Assembly: GCA_007129355.1 (NCBI GenBank)
Contig: SKVR01000223.1
Location: 1 to 41,554, forward strand
From: Bacteroidales bacterium
GTDB lineage: Bacteria > Bacteroidota > Bacteroidia > Bacteroidales > UBA7960
DNA length: 41,554 nucleotides
Direction: 5' to 3'
Every line of letters starts with the position of its first letter. Within the stretch, counting starts at the first letter, position 1. Below are positions 1 to 9,956 of this stretch, in pieces. The position numbers and the translations under genes were made by a program. The notes under the pieces are model-generated. The model made no database searches. It had not been told where the DNA came from and saw nothing but the letters and a program-made list of their open reading frames with translations.

Positions 1-2
1 CA

Positions 3-1817
3 AATTACCGTAAAAGATATAAATATAACGGAAGTTTAAATTTTAACTATGCCATAAACATTCTTGGAGAAAGAGATCTTCCCGGGTACGAGAGAAATCG
101 CGATTTCAGAGTGCAATGGAGTCACGGTCAGGACCCAAAAGCAAGGCCCAATAGTGTGTTTCGTGCCAATGTAAACGCAGGTAGCAGTTCATATAATCGT
201 TTTAACCCAACAACAACCTCTGATTATCTTTCCAATACCTTTTCTTCCAACATCAGCTATTCTGCCAATTGGGCCGGCAGGTACAACCTGTCAGTAAACG
301 CAAGGCACAGCCAGAACACAATTACCGAAATGGTAGACCTGAGCCTGCCCGAAGTGGCTTTCAGCATGGCCAGATTTTATCCGTTCAGAAGAAGTTCGCC
401 TGAAGGCAAATTACGCTGGTATGAGGAAATTACCATGAACTATAACATGAATGCATCCAACAGGATTAGCATTTCTGAAAAGGATATGTTTACAAGTGCC
501 ATGTTTGACAATATGAAAAATGGGGTTCAGCATTCAATTCCATTAAGCCATAGTTTCAGAGTTTTAAGGCATTTTAACCTTAGCAATTCACTAAGCTATA
601 ACGAAAGATGGTATTTCGAAAAGATAGAAAGATATTGGGAATCAGAACATACGGATGATTTCACTGACCCGGGTGTTCCTATATCTGGGCAGGTGTTAAC
701 AGATACATTGGGAGGTTTTTATGCTGTTCGCGATTTCAATTACAGCACATCCTTAAATACCCGCGTTTACGGGCTTATGCAGTTTCAACGCGGGCCGGTT
801 ACTGCTTTGCGTCATGTAATCTCTCCAAGTTTGAGCTTTTCATTCAGGCCTGATTTTGCAGATCCTTTTTGGGGTTATTATGGTTTTTACGATGATCCCA
901 ACCGTGAGCAACCTGTAAGATATTCTCATTTTGAAGGAGCAACTTATGGATTCCCCGCCGCCGGAAGATCTGGTTCAATAAGCCTTTCGGTTTCGAACAA
1001 TTTGGAGATGAAGGTAAGAAGCCGCAGAGATACCGTTACAGGCGAAAGAAAGATTGCCTTGATTGACAATCTTAGCATTTCGGGAAGCTACAACCTTGCC
1101 GCCGATTCCTTAAACATGAGCGATATAAGAGTAAGTGGTCGTACCCGCTTGTTCGGACAGTTTGATGTTACCTATAGCGGTATATGGTCACCCTATGCTG
1201 TTAATGAGCAGGGCACTCGCATAAACAAGTATCTGTGGGAAGACGGGCAAAAGCTCCTGCAGCGCACCAATACTCAGTGGAGCCTGAATTTCAACTATAC
1301 AATGAGCTCAAAAACCAATTCTTCAGGGGGGAACGGTTCAAGTCCTCAGCAGGGTTCAGCCCACCAGGGCATGACCGGAATGATTGGAAATGGATTGAAT
1401 GGTAATGGACTAGAAGATGAAATGGAACAGCCTGAATCATTGCCCCCAGGCGTTATTGATTACAGCGTACCATGGTCACTTAGGTTTTCATATAATTTCA
1501 CTTACAATGCCCCGGTTGATCGACGTACGCTCGCTGCAAACCGAACTTATCGACAGAATCTTAACTTTTCGGGCGATGTAAACCTTACAGAGAACTGGCG
1601 TATAGGCTTCAGCAGCGGATACAATTTCGATGAAAATAAAATTACTTTTACTTCTCTTGACGTATACAGAGACCTGCATTGCTGGGAACTGTTAATTAAC
1701 TGGGTCCCATTCGGATTTCGTCAAAGCTATAACCTTACACTAAGAGTGAAATCATCCGTACTGCAGGACCTTAAACTCACACGTCGTACACATCATCTTG
1801 ACAGGGCTTTCAATTAG
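3..1817 (+). CDS. lptD: LPS-assembly protein LptD-like outer membrane protein, C-terminal part (5' end outside window)
   Basis: Open frame continues upstream of the listed ORF start at 111 (a GTG) to the window edge (NYRKRYKYNGSLNFNYAINILGERDLPGYERNRDFRVQWSHGQDP...). Beta-strand-rich sequence and C-terminal RDLHCWE...WVPFGFRQSYNLTLRVKSSVLQDLKL resemble Bacteroidetes LptD. Confidence 0.8.
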   Translation, partial: NYRKRYKYNGSLNFNYAINILGERDLPGYERNRDFRVQWSHGQDPKARPNSVFRANVNAGSSSYNRFNPTTTSDYLSNTFSSNISYSANWAGRYNLSVNARHSQNTITEMVDLSLPEVAFSMARFYPFRRSSPEGKLRWYEEITMNYNMNASNRISISEKDMFTSAMFDNMKNGVQHSIPLSHSFRVLRHFNLSNSLSYNERWYFEKIERYWESEHTDDFTDPGVPISGQVLTDTLGGFYAVRDFNYSTSLNTRVYGLMQFQRGPVTALRHVISPSLSFSFRPDFADPFWGYYGFYDDPNREQPVRYSHFEGATYGFPAAGRSGSISLSVSNNLEMKVRSRRDTVTGERKIALIDNLSISGSYNLAADSLNMSDIRVSGRTRLFGQFDVTYSGIWSPYAVNEQGTRINKYLWEDGQKLLQRTNTQWSLNFNYTMSSKTNSSGGNGSSPQQGSAHQGMTGMIGNGLNGNGLEDEMEQPESLPPGVIDYSVPWSLRFSYNFTYNAPVDRRTLAANRTYRQNLNFSGDVNLTENWRIGFSSGYNFDENKITFTSLDVYRDLHCWELLINWVPFGFRQSYNLTLRVKSSVLQDLKLTRRTHHLDRAFN

Positions 1818-1984
1818 ATGTTGTGTTTGAATGAAACTGATAATTTTTTTACAAATGTTTTTCAGAAATAATTAGTGGTTTTGAAAAAAAAATTGAATAT
1901 TTGCACTGTGCAAAAGCAAGGGTAGGTGAAAATAGAGAATTAAAGAAATAACTGCAATCAATTCATTAATTCAAATTTATAAGA

Positions 1985-2578
1985 ATGAAGACAATTATTC
2001 AGATTGGATTAGCCATTGTAATATTGGTATTGGTGTATTTTATTTATAATAGTATTATGGAGCCTGTGCGTTTCAACCAGGAAGTTGCACGTCGTGAGGC
2101 CATGGTTGTTCAGCGCCTTAAGGATATCAGGCAGGTACAGATTGCCCATCGTGCCAGGTACGGTGATTTCAATAGCGACCTTGATTCATTGATAAGATTT
2201 GTGAAGGATGATTCGCTTGCTGTTATCCGGGCAATTGGGAGTGTTCCTGACACATTAACTGAAACCGAAGCAGTGAGATTGGGAATCGTACAGCGCGATA
2301 CCATTTGGGTTCATGCAAAAGACAGTCTTTTAAGAAGAGCACGTTACCCTGTTGATTCCCTGCCATATATTCCATTTACAGGTGGAAAACGTTTTGAAAT
2401 GGATGCAGGTAAGATAGAAAGAGGTTTTACCAAACTTCCGGTGTTTGAAGCCAAAGCTAATCCCGTTGATTACCTTAGAGATATTGACAGATGGAGGGTA
2501 TATTATACACGCGATATCGAAGACGGTTTAAAAGTAGGCTCTATGTTTGAAGCCTCAATCGACGGAAACTGGGAGTAA
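1985..2578 (+). CDS. conserved hypothetical protein with a single N-terminal TM helix
   Basis: 197-aa ORF; N-terminal hydrophobic segment IIQIGLAIVILVLVYFIYNSI followed by a charged soluble region. Confidence 0.75.
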   Translation: MKTIIQIGLAIVILVLVYFIYNSIMEPVRFNQEVARREAMVVQRLKDIRQVQIAHRARYGDFNSDLDSLIRFVKDDSLAVIRAIGSVPDTLTETEAVRLGIVQRDTIWVHAKDSLLRRARYPVDSLPYIPFTGGKRFEMDAGKIERGFTKLPVFEAKANPVDYLRDIDRWRVYYTRDIEDGLKVGSMFEASIDGNWE

Positions 2579-2592
2579 TCAATCATAACATA

Positions 2593-3465
2593 ATGCAAAA
2601 TATCGTTAGGGAGCTTTACTGTATAAATGATACAGAAACTGCTGAATTAAACGATCGTGGAAAAAAAATTCTATCCATCGAGCTTTCGCTTGATGGATTT
2701 TCTTATTGTGTGCTTGATGCAGAAAAGTTTCGCTATATAGCACTGGAATCTTTTGCCTTCGAAGGAATAAAAGATTTAAATGATTTATGTCCTGTCCTGG
2801 ATGAAACGGTAAGAGAAAAAATGTTGCTTACAGGTTCTTATCAAAGAATAAGTTTTGCATTAAACACTCCTGATGTTACCCTTGTGCCTGCTGACTTATT
2901 CTCCTACACCGAAAAAAACACATACCTTAACTTTAATTCTTACATCGATCAGGAAATAGAAACCCGGGTAGACAAGCTAAATAACCTTTCTGCCTTTGCT
3001 ATTTATGCTTTTCCCAAACAATTACTTCATAAAATAAACTTTCTTTTCCCTGCCTGCCGTATCAGGCATATTTCTACCAGCTTGATAGAGAATATCCTAT
3101 ATATGGTTAGGTATGGAAGAGTAAGCCCTCAACTGGTACTTCACGTTCAAAAGGGTAATTTCCAGATACTTCATTTTGTTGGTGAAAATCTCTCATTTTA
3201 CAATTCTTATCGTTATCAAAACTGGGATGATTTATTTTACTACCTGTTTTTTGTACTTGAACAATTAGGGTTAGAAGCTGAAAAAATAGACATGATGCTA
3301 TATGGTGAGGTGGGTATAGAAAGTGAGTTTTATAAAAAAGTTAAGTTGTATTTTAAATCTTTCAGTTTTGGTCCTAGAAGTGACCTATATAAATACAGTG
3401 AATCTTTTGATGACATCCCTCATCATTTTTATTATAATCTTTTAAGTTTGAATGCATGCGGATAA
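2593..3465 (+). CDS. DUF3822 family protein
   Basis: 290-aa ORF immediately upstream of and overlapping rsmD by 10 bp; resembles the DUF3822 family of Bacteroidetes. Confidence 0.7.
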   Translation: MQNIVRELYCINDTETAELNDRGKKILSIELSLDGFSYCVLDAEKFRYIALESFAFEGIKDLNDLCPVLDETVREKMLLTGSYQRISFALNTPDVTLVPADLFSYTEKNTYLNFNSYIDQEIETRVDKLNNLSAFAIYAFPKQLLHKINFLFPACRIRHISTSLIENILYMVRYGRVSPQLVLHVQKGNFQILHFVGENLSFYNSYRYQNWDDLFYYLFFVLEQLGLEAEKIDMMLYGEVGIESEFYKKVKLYFKSFSFGPRSDLYKYSESFDDIPHHFYYNLLSLNACG

Positions 3466-4013
3466 TAGGGGGCAAAAATCAGCGAAGGCAAATTATTGCT
3501 CCGGGAAAACTGCCCGTAAGGCCTACTACCGATATGGCCAAGGAGGCTCTTTTTAACATACTGAACAATCATTTCGATTTTGAAGAAATTGAAGTACTTG
3601 ACCTTTTTGCAGGTACCGGCAATATTTCATATGAATTTGCATCAAGAGGTGCGAAAGAAGTCATATCTGTTGATATTAATAACCATTGCATCCACTTTAT
3701 CAAGCAAACAATTGAAAAATTTGACTTCCCCAATTTAAAATCTGTAAGAGCCGATGTATTTCACTTTCTGGGTATTTGCAGGCAATCTTTTGATATAGTA
3801 TTTGCCGACCCTCCTTATGACTTAAGCCGGATAAAGGAAATTCCTGCCAGGGTGTTTGATGCATCCGTTTTAAAACCCGGAGGATGGCTGGTGGTTGAGC
3901 ACAGCGAAGAAGTTAAATTTAATGAGCACCCATTGTTTTTTGAAAGCAGAAGATACGGAAAGGTCCGCTTCAGTTTTTTTATACAACCTGGCCACGATGA
4001 TACAGATACTTAA
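3456..4013 (+). CDS. rsmD: 16S rRNA (guanine(966)-N(2))-methyltransferase RsmD
   Basis: MRIIGGKNQRR...RPTTDMAKEALFNIL, SAM motif VLDLFAGTGNISYEFASRGA, catalytic DPPY motif (FADPPYD). Confidence 0.95.
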   Translation: MRIIGGKNQRRQIIAPGKLPVRPTTDMAKEALFNILNNHFDFEEIEVLDLFAGTGNISYEFASRGAKEVISVDINNHCIHFIKQTIEKFDFPNLKSVRADVFHFLGICRQSFDIVFADPPYDLSRIKEIPARVFDASVLKPGGWLVVEHSEEVKFNEHPLFFESRRYGKVRFSFFIQPGHDDTDT

Positions 4014-4452
4014 AGCAGGCAAAGAACATCTTGAGTATATTATGGATTTCCAGGTAAAGATGGCTGCTGAAACCGAAGACCTTCAACTTGATAAAGATAT
4101 TGTCAGATCAGGGGTTTTTCATGTTTTTGAAAATGAGCATAAAGGTTATTATCTGGTTGCCCTGTTAAATGAAAAGATTATTGCATCACTGCTGGTTTTG
4201 TATGAATGGAGCGATTGGCGAAATGGTAATGTTTTGTGGATTCATTCTGTTTACGTTTTGCCAGTTTACAGAAAGCAAGGGCTATTTAGAATGATGTTTG
4301 AGCAACTGAGGCAGGATGTAATAACTGATAGTACTCTAAAAGGAATTAGACTATATGTCGATAAATCTAATGTAATCGCTCAGGAAGTCTACAAAAAACT
4401 GGGTATGAACGATCAGCATTACAATTTGTTTGAATGGATGAAACTTGCATGA
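3997..4452 (+). CDS. GNAT family N-acetyltransferase
   Basis: Likely start is the internal ATG at 3997 (MIQILKAGKEHLEYIMDFQ), not the track start 3895 inside rsmD; GNAT signature VYVLPVYRKQGLFRMMF and NVIAQEVYKKLGM. Confidence 0.85.
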   Translation: MIQILKAGKEHLEYIMDFQVKMAAETEDLQLDKDIVRSGVFHVFENEHKGYYLVALLNEKIIASLLVLYEWSDWRNGNVLWIHSVYVLPVYRKQGLFRMMFEQLRQDVITDSTLKGIRLYVDKSNVIAQEVYKKLGMNDQHYNLFEWMKLA

Positions 4453-4504
4453 ACGATGGTTAATCCTTAGACTATAAAAACTGAAATCAGAAAATACTTC
4501 TAAT

Positions 4505-4963
4505 ATGAAACGAGTAGCTGTTTTCCCCGGATCTTTTGACCCCATCACCCGAGGCCATGAATCTATTATAAGAAGGGCAATTCCCCTTTTTGAAAAAATT
4601 ATTGTGGCCATTGGTGTAAATGCTGAAAAGGCTGGTTTTTTCCCCGTTGAAAAAAGAAAAGAATGGCTTGAAAAAGTTTTTAAAAATGATCCAACCGTAC
4701 ATATTGATATTTATTCAGGACTTACTGTTGATTACTGCAGGAAAAATGAAATCAAATACATACTTCGCGGTCTTCGTACATCAGCCGACTTTGAGTTTGA
4801 GCGCAGCATAGGGCAGATCAATAAGCAGATGCATCCACCCATAGAAACTGTGTTTTTGCTTACAACCCCTGAATATACTGCACTAAATTCTTCTATAGTA
4901 AGAGATATTATCAGGCATGGTGGCGACCCGCATTCATTTGTCCCTGAGGGCGTAGAGTTTTAA
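4505..4963 (+). CDS. coaD: pantetheine-phosphate adenylyltransferase
   Basis: MKRVAVFPGSFDPITRGHESIIRRA (nucleotidyltransferase HxGH-type motif TRGH), RGLRTSADFEFE, SSSIVRDI-like NSSIVRDIIRHGGD. Confidence 0.96.
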   Translation: MKRVAVFPGSFDPITRGHESIIRRAIPLFEKIIVAIGVNAEKAGFFPVEKRKEWLEKVFKNDPTVHIDIYSGLTVDYCRKNEIKYILRGLRTSADFEFERSIGQINKQMHPPIETVFLLTTPEYTALNSSIVRDIIRHGGDPHSFVPEGVEF

Positions 4964-5046
4964 AATCTTAGGCCGTAAACCTTAAATATACCGTATTAAA
5001 ATATTTTCTCCTGTTTTTCGTTTGCAGCAATAGATAAAGCAATTTC

Positions 5047-6483
5047 ATGTCTTTGAAATTTATGAATAATTTCCTGATTTTTCTTTTTGTACTTTTTACA
5101 GGCCAGCTTTATGCAGCTGATTTCCGCATCCAGATCACCGGAAATTTTCCCGGAGCAGAAGGACAGGTTGTTCGCTTGCTTGAATATGCTGATATGGTAT
5201 CATATTATGAACGTGAAATTGGTTCTGACAAGGTTGATGAAAACGGAAACTTCAGTATTAACCTAATTCGCTACAAGGCACAATATGTATTTTTCAGGAT
5301 TGACCACGCCAGAATGGGTTTTTTTATAGAACCCGGACAAAACTACCAGCTCAGATTTGACCCGGTTGATTTTTCTCAACTTGACGATAGCCGAAACCCC
5401 TATCTTGATCCCTGGTATTTTCATTTCCAGATAGTTGAACCTGCCGTAACGCTTAATGGACATATTAATGCACTGGAAGATGAGTTTCATGAATTCTTAA
5501 TTGAAAATTTTGCCAGGGTTCATCAGGGACGAAACAGGAGATTGTTTGATGAATTCCGGAGCCATACCGATACTTTGTTTGGGCATATCAACAATGAGTA
5601 CTTCAGAAATTATTATGAATACAAATTTGCTTATTATTACAGGATTGCCAATATTGAGCGATTTCATGAACAGATGAGAGCGCATTTGCTTAACAGACCG
5701 GTTTTGTATCAAAATACACAGTATATGAATTTTTTCAATACCGTGTTTGATACTTATGTTTTTGCAGGAAGTCGCAATATTCAGGGCTCCGATCTGAGGT
5801 ATACGGTAAACAGGCTAAACAGCTACCATGCATTAATGGACTCATTGGGCAAGGACACCATTTTACGAAATGAGGTTCTCCGGGAACTTGTCATGCTTAA
5901 AGCACTGCAAGATATGCATGGTGATTCGGATTACCGGCAACAGAATATTGAGAACATTCTGAATTATATAAGCACGAACAGTAAATTTCCCGAACACAGA
6001 TCTGTTGCCGGAAATATTCTTTTTAAAAAAAATAATCTTGTCAGAGGTACTCCTTCTCCTTCCATTGTTGTATATGATGAAAATAACAACCCGGTAAGAA
6101 TACCGGAAGATTTTCAGGGAAAATTTATTTATCTCGGTTTCTGGGCTTCATGGTGTGAAAGTTGTATGCTTGAATTTATTGCTTTGAGAGAGTTGTTGGA
6201 TAAGTATCACGGTGAAATTGTTTTTATTAATATTTCAACCGAACGAAATCCGGTAATATTTAATGCTTATTTAAACTCAGCAGATCATGGATGGCTGGAT
6301 TTTCACTTCCATCATGATTTTCGCATTCTGGATGCGTTTAAGGTACGCGCCCTACCTACATTTGTTCTTTTTGATAATAGTGGGAACATCCTGGACTATC
6401 CTGCACTTAAACCCAGCGATAATCTTAATCAAAGATTTGACAGGATTTTGAATCAGAGACTTTCTCCGGGTTCTCAACGATGA
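5047..6483 (+). CDS. secreted thioredoxin-like (TlpA/AhpC-TSA type) protein
   Basis: Signal peptide; C-terminal thioredoxin fold with FWASWCESCMLEF (CxxC) and ALPTFVLFDNSGNI. Confidence 0.8.
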   Translation: MSLKFMNNFLIFLFVLFTGQLYAADFRIQITGNFPGAEGQVVRLLEYADMVSYYEREIGSDKVDENGNFSINLIRYKAQYVFFRIDHARMGFFIEPGQNYQLRFDPVDFSQLDDSRNPYLDPWYFHFQIVEPAVTLNGHINALEDEFHEFLIENFARVHQGRNRRLFDEFRSHTDTLFGHINNEYFRNYYEYKFAYYYRIANIERFHEQMRAHLLNRPVLYQNTQYMNFFNTVFDTYVFAGSRNIQGSDLRYTVNRLNSYHALMDSLGKDTILRNEVLRELVMLKALQDMHGDSDYRQQNIENILNYISTNSKFPEHRSVAGNILFKKNNLVRGTPSPSIVVYDENNNPVRIPEDFQGKFIYLGFWASWCESCMLEFIALRELLDKYHGEIVFINISTERNPVIFNAYLNSADHGWLDFHFHHDFRILDAFKVRALPTFVLFDNSGNILDYPALKPSDNLNQRFDRILNQRLSPGSQR

Positions 6484-7088
6484 TTCTGAAAGTAGTTTAC
6501 CAGTTCCCTTATGGATAAAAATGCATTGTCAAGAATATAATCCGGAACCGGCATTTTTATCCATTCTGCATCAGAAATATCTTCTTCAGTCTGTATTTGA
6601 ATATCTTTCCAGTTTTTTGCTAACATTTTAAACCAGTAGCTTCTTTTTACAGCATAATTTTGTTGGTCAAGGTCATAGATATGCCATGTAGACGGAAGGG
6701 TGGCAATTATTTTAAGTCCTGAAACGCCGGTCTCTTCTTCAACTTCTCGCATAGCCGTTTCTTCCATGTTTTCTCCTTTTTCCGGTTTACCTTTGGGGAG
6801 ATCCCATTTACCATGCCTGAATATAAAGAGGATTTCACCTGCAGGATTTTGCACCAGGCCACCTGCTGCCTCTATATAAACAAGATTCTCCTTGAAATAT
6901 TCCCTGATAGTATTCTCATTACTGTCTGTTATTTCAATGATTCCGGGTGTTAATTCTCTACCGGCTTCTCTCAGAAAATTTATAATATCAGATTTCCGCA
7001 GCTCATTATAACTTAAGCTGTTATTTGGTCGGAGTTGGGGTTTTCCGGATAGTTTAAAAGTGATATTCCCGAAATATATGTTTGACAT
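6474..7088 (-). CDS. NUDIX hydrolase
   Basis: Complete Nudix box GKPEKGENMEETAMREVEEETGV. Confidence 0.93.
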   Translation of the reverse strand: MSNIYFGNITFKLSGKPQLRPNNSLSYNELRKSDIINFLREAGRELTPGIIEITDSNENTIREYFKENLVYIEAAGGLVQNPAGEILFIFRHGKWDLPKGKPEKGENMEETAMREVEEETGVSGLKIIATLPSTWHIYDLDQQNYAVKRSYWFKMLAKNWKDIQIQTEEDISDAEWIKMPVPDYILDNAFLSIRELVNYFQNHR

Positions 7089-7311
7089 AACACCGTATTT
7101 TAGCTATTCAATTTGCAAATTTAGTTTTATTTATAAAGTGCAAAGCCTTAATAGGTATGTTTGTTCCTGATTGTATTTCTGCATTTCGAATACAGTGTTT
7201 TTTAAATTGTTATTAAATAATCAATTGTTAAACCTTTTGAAAGATTTTCAAAAAAAAACCGTAGGTTTGCGCCCGTTAAAAATAACTTTGCTTTAATAAA
7301 ACTCTGAAAGC

Positions 7312-7956
7312 ATGGAGAACAATTTAGCCGTAGCAGAAAAAGTTGCATCTAATCTGTTAAAAATAAGTGCCGTAAAACTAAATGCCGTTGAGCCTTTTAC
7401 CTGGGCTTCGGGTTTAAAGTCGCCAATTTATTGTGATAACCGCAGGGTATTATCTTTTCCTGAAGTACGCAATTACATCAGTGCAGCCTTAAGCAATCGG
7501 GTGCGTCTATTGTATCCTGAAGCTGAAGTTATTGCCGGAGTTGCTACGGGTGCCATTGCACATGGAGTTCTCGTAGCGCAGCAACTTAATTTGCCCTTTG
7601 TTTATGTTAGAAGTGCCGGAAAACAGCATGGACTGGGAAACCAGATTGAGGGTGTTGTACCTGAAGGGAAAAAAGTTGTTGTTGTAGAAGACCTGGTTTC
7701 TACAGGAAAAAGCAGTCTGGCGGCTGTTGATGCATTGATTGATGCAGGTGCAGATGTAATGGGTATGGTTGCCATTTTTACCTACGGTCTTGACCAGGCC
7801 CAACGGAATATGGAGCTTGCCAAATGCAGGTTAGATACACTTACAAACTACAATATATTACTTAAACAAGCCATTAACGAAGGATTTCTCCATCATAGCA
7901 ATAAATTAACACTCGAAAAATGGAGAGAAAATCCGCAGGAATGGGGAAAGAGTTAG
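7312..7956 (+). CDS. pyrE: orotate phosphoribosyltransferase
   Basis: FTWASGLKSPIYCDNR, PRPP motif VVVVEDLVSTGKSS, GVATGAIAHG. Confidence 0.96.
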   Translation: MENNLAVAEKVASNLLKISAVKLNAVEPFTWASGLKSPIYCDNRRVLSFPEVRNYISAALSNRVRLLYPEAEVIAGVATGAIAHGVLVAQQLNLPFVYVRSAGKQHGLGNQIEGVVPEGKKVVVVEDLVSTGKSSLAAVDALIDAGADVMGMVAIFTYGLDQAQRNMELAKCRLDTLTNYNILLKQAINEGFLHHSNKLTLEKWRENPQEWGKS

Positions 7957-7986
7957 ATTGAGATTGAGATTGAGATTGAGATTGAG
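7955..7986. repeat. hexanucleotide tandem repeat (ATTGAG)x5
   Basis: Direct read: five perfect ATTGAG copies at 7957-7986, starting immediately after the pyrE TAG stop (7954-7956). Confidence 0.97.
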
Positions 7987-8065
7987 TTTTTTTAATCCTA
8001 AACCCTAAACTCCGCAGCAAACCCCATATCCAAACCACAAACCTTTTACCTTTAAACTATACACA

Positions 8066-8467
8066 ATGACCGAATTTGTTAGCGAAAGATTAATGATTAA
8101 TGCATCCTGTAATGAAGTTTACAGTTTTCTTGGCGATTTTACCAATTTTGAACAACTCATGCCAGAGCAAATAAAAAACTGGAAAGCTGACAAAGACAGT
8201 TGTTCTTTCACTATAGAAGGACTGGCAGATCTTTCTATGCGAATAGCTTCAAAAAACCCTGACAGAAATATCCATATCATTGCCGACGGCAAAAATCCAA
8301 TCGATTATACCCTGGATTGTTTCTTTTTGGAAAATGATGCAGATAGTTGTAAGGTGGAATTAATATTTAATGCTGATTTGAATCCCTTCGTAAAAGCCGT
8401 CGCTGCGCGGCCACTGCAAAATTTTGTGAATATGCTGGCAACTAAACTTCAGGAGCATTTCGCCTGA
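8066..8467 (+). CDS. SRPBCC (START/polyketide cyclase-like) family protein
   Basis: 133 aa; FVSERLMINASCNEVYSFLGDFTNFEQLMPEQI resembles SRPBCC N-termini. Confidence 0.7.
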   Translation: MTEFVSERLMINASCNEVYSFLGDFTNFEQLMPEQIKNWKADKDSCSFTIEGLADLSMRIASKNPDRNIHIIADGKNPIDYTLDCFFLENDADSCKVELIFNADLNPFVKAVAARPLQNFVNMLATKLQEHFA

Positions 8468-8471
8468 AGTA

Positions 8472-9221
8472 TCAGATAATAAATGTAATTTCTTTGAAAT
8501 CGAATAGCTTCTTTTCTCCGGTTTTTAATCTTACTTCTAGTCTTCCATAATTATCTGTACCCATAATTATACCAGCAAACTTTTTTCCGTTTGATATAAA
8601 TTCTGACGGCTCTTCAAGTCTGAAAAGTAAATTTAAATATTCAGTATTCAAAGCATCAGGACCCGACTCTCTGAGCTTTTTGTATTTTATTTGAATATTT
8701 TCAGAAAGTATCTGAAGGCAATAATCAAGGTTAATATCCTTTTCCAACAGCATTTTTAATGAAACCGGGTTGGGTGCATCAGAATGAAAAACTACCTGGT
8801 TAACATTAAGCCCGATCCCTGCAAAGCAATCTCTGATGTCATTTCCCCTGATGTTGTTTTCTAATAGAATTCCGGCAATCTTTTTGTCATCAATATAAAT
8901 ATCGTTGGGCCATTTTATAGTAACTGGCAATTCCCCGAAATAAAAAAACTTAACTGTTTCACTTACTGCTATAGATATGGCTTTGGTAATAGCAAACTGT
9001 TGTTCGGCTTTCAAAAAATTGGGTTTAAGTATCCAGGTTGCGCTAATGTTCATGCCGGCCGCACTCTCCCATGTATTATTTCCGTAGCCCCTTCCTGCAA
9101 ATTGTTCATAGCAAATAACAATGCTTCCTTCAGGAATTTCTCTTTCTTTATTAAGTTCCTTGGCTTTTTTATTCGTAGAATCAAGTCTTTCAAACTTAAT
9201 AATGTTTTTCCTAAATTGCAT
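8472..9221 (-). CDS. birA: biotin--[acetyl-CoA-carboxylase] ligase
   Basis: RLDSTNKKAKEL, AGRGYGNNTWESAAGMNISATW, IKWPNDIYIDDKKIAGILLEN, GIGLNVNQ. Confidence 0.95.
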   Translation of the reverse strand: MQFRKNIIKFERLDSTNKKAKELNKEREIPEGSIVICYEQFAGRGYGNNTWESAAGMNISATWILKPNFLKAEQQFAITKAISIAVSETVKFFYFGELPVTIKWPNDIYIDDKKIAGILLENNIRGNDIRDCFAGIGLNVNQVVFHSDAPNPVSLKMLLEKDINLDYCLQILSENIQIKYKKLRESGPDALNTEYLNLLFRLEEPSEFISNGKKFAGIIMGTDNYGRLEVRLKTGEKKLFDFKEITFII

Positions 9222-9536
9222 AAATGAAATTTTTATTCAAATTAACGATAAAATTATGATAAATTACTTCAGAAAATTATTTAAATCTTTATAAAGTAGA
9301 ACATTATAACAGATATTTCGTTTGGTTTCTAGAAGTAAAGTGAGTGATCAATATTTGAATCATAGGTTACGCTAAAAAACTGTAAAGCTTAAGCTGTGAG
9401 CATTATAAAAACGTTATTCTCATTAAAATTAGTTACTTTTGCAATATATAAAAACTGTCTTAAATAAGGCTGGGATAAGGCAATGTAAAGGCATCATTTT
9501 TAAATTAAAATCTAAATAGAATAAATAAATAAATGC

Positions 9537-9908
9537 ATGGTAAGTGAAAAAACACTGGAAGCAACAGAAGTACTAAAAGAAGAAGTTATCAAAGGAATTC
9601 AGGAAAAAAAAGGCATTGAAATTACCTGCCTTAATCTGGCAAAGATCAAAAGTACGGTTTGTGACTATTTTGTGGTTTGCCATGGTACAAGTAACACACA
9701 CGTAAACGCAATTGCTGAATCCATCGAAGAGCAGGTTAGCAAAAACATCGGTCTCAAGCCCCGTCGTAAAGAAGGATATGCCAATGCCGAATGGATTTTG
9801 CTTGATTATCTTGATGTGGTTGTTCATGTATTCCAGAAACACGTCAGGGAATATTACAATCTGGAAGATTTATGGGCCGATGCACCAACAGTTAATATAC
9901 AAGAATAA
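9537..9908 (+). CDS. rsfS: ribosome silencing factor RsfS
   Basis: CDYFVVCHGTSNTHVNAIAESIEEQV...EGYANAEWILLDYLDVVVHVFQKHVREYYNLEDLWADA. Confidence 0.95.
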   Translation: MVSEKTLEATEVLKEEVIKGIQEKKGIEITCLNLAKIKSTVCDYFVVCHGTSNTHVNAIAESIEEQVSKNIGLKPRRKEGYANAEWILLDYLDVVVHVFQKHVREYYNLEDLWADAPTVNIQE

Positions 9909-9956
9909 TTTACAGACCTATAGAATCATAATTAATACTCAGTTTAAATACCTCCG

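Noticed and set aside
3895-3996. Upstream start of the GNAT ORF inside rsmD
   Set aside because: The residues encoded before 3997 have no GNAT similarity and lie in the rsmD coding region; the ATG at 3997 fits better.
7987-8040. CCTAAACCCTAAACT telomere-like string downstream of pyrE
   Set aside because: Only about two imperfect units, short and in an ordinary bacterial intergenic region; no evidence for a linear replicon end.
9386-9395. AGCTTAAGCT palindrome upstream of rsfS
   Set aside because: Only 10 bp and low complexity; expected by chance in this much AT-rich sequence.
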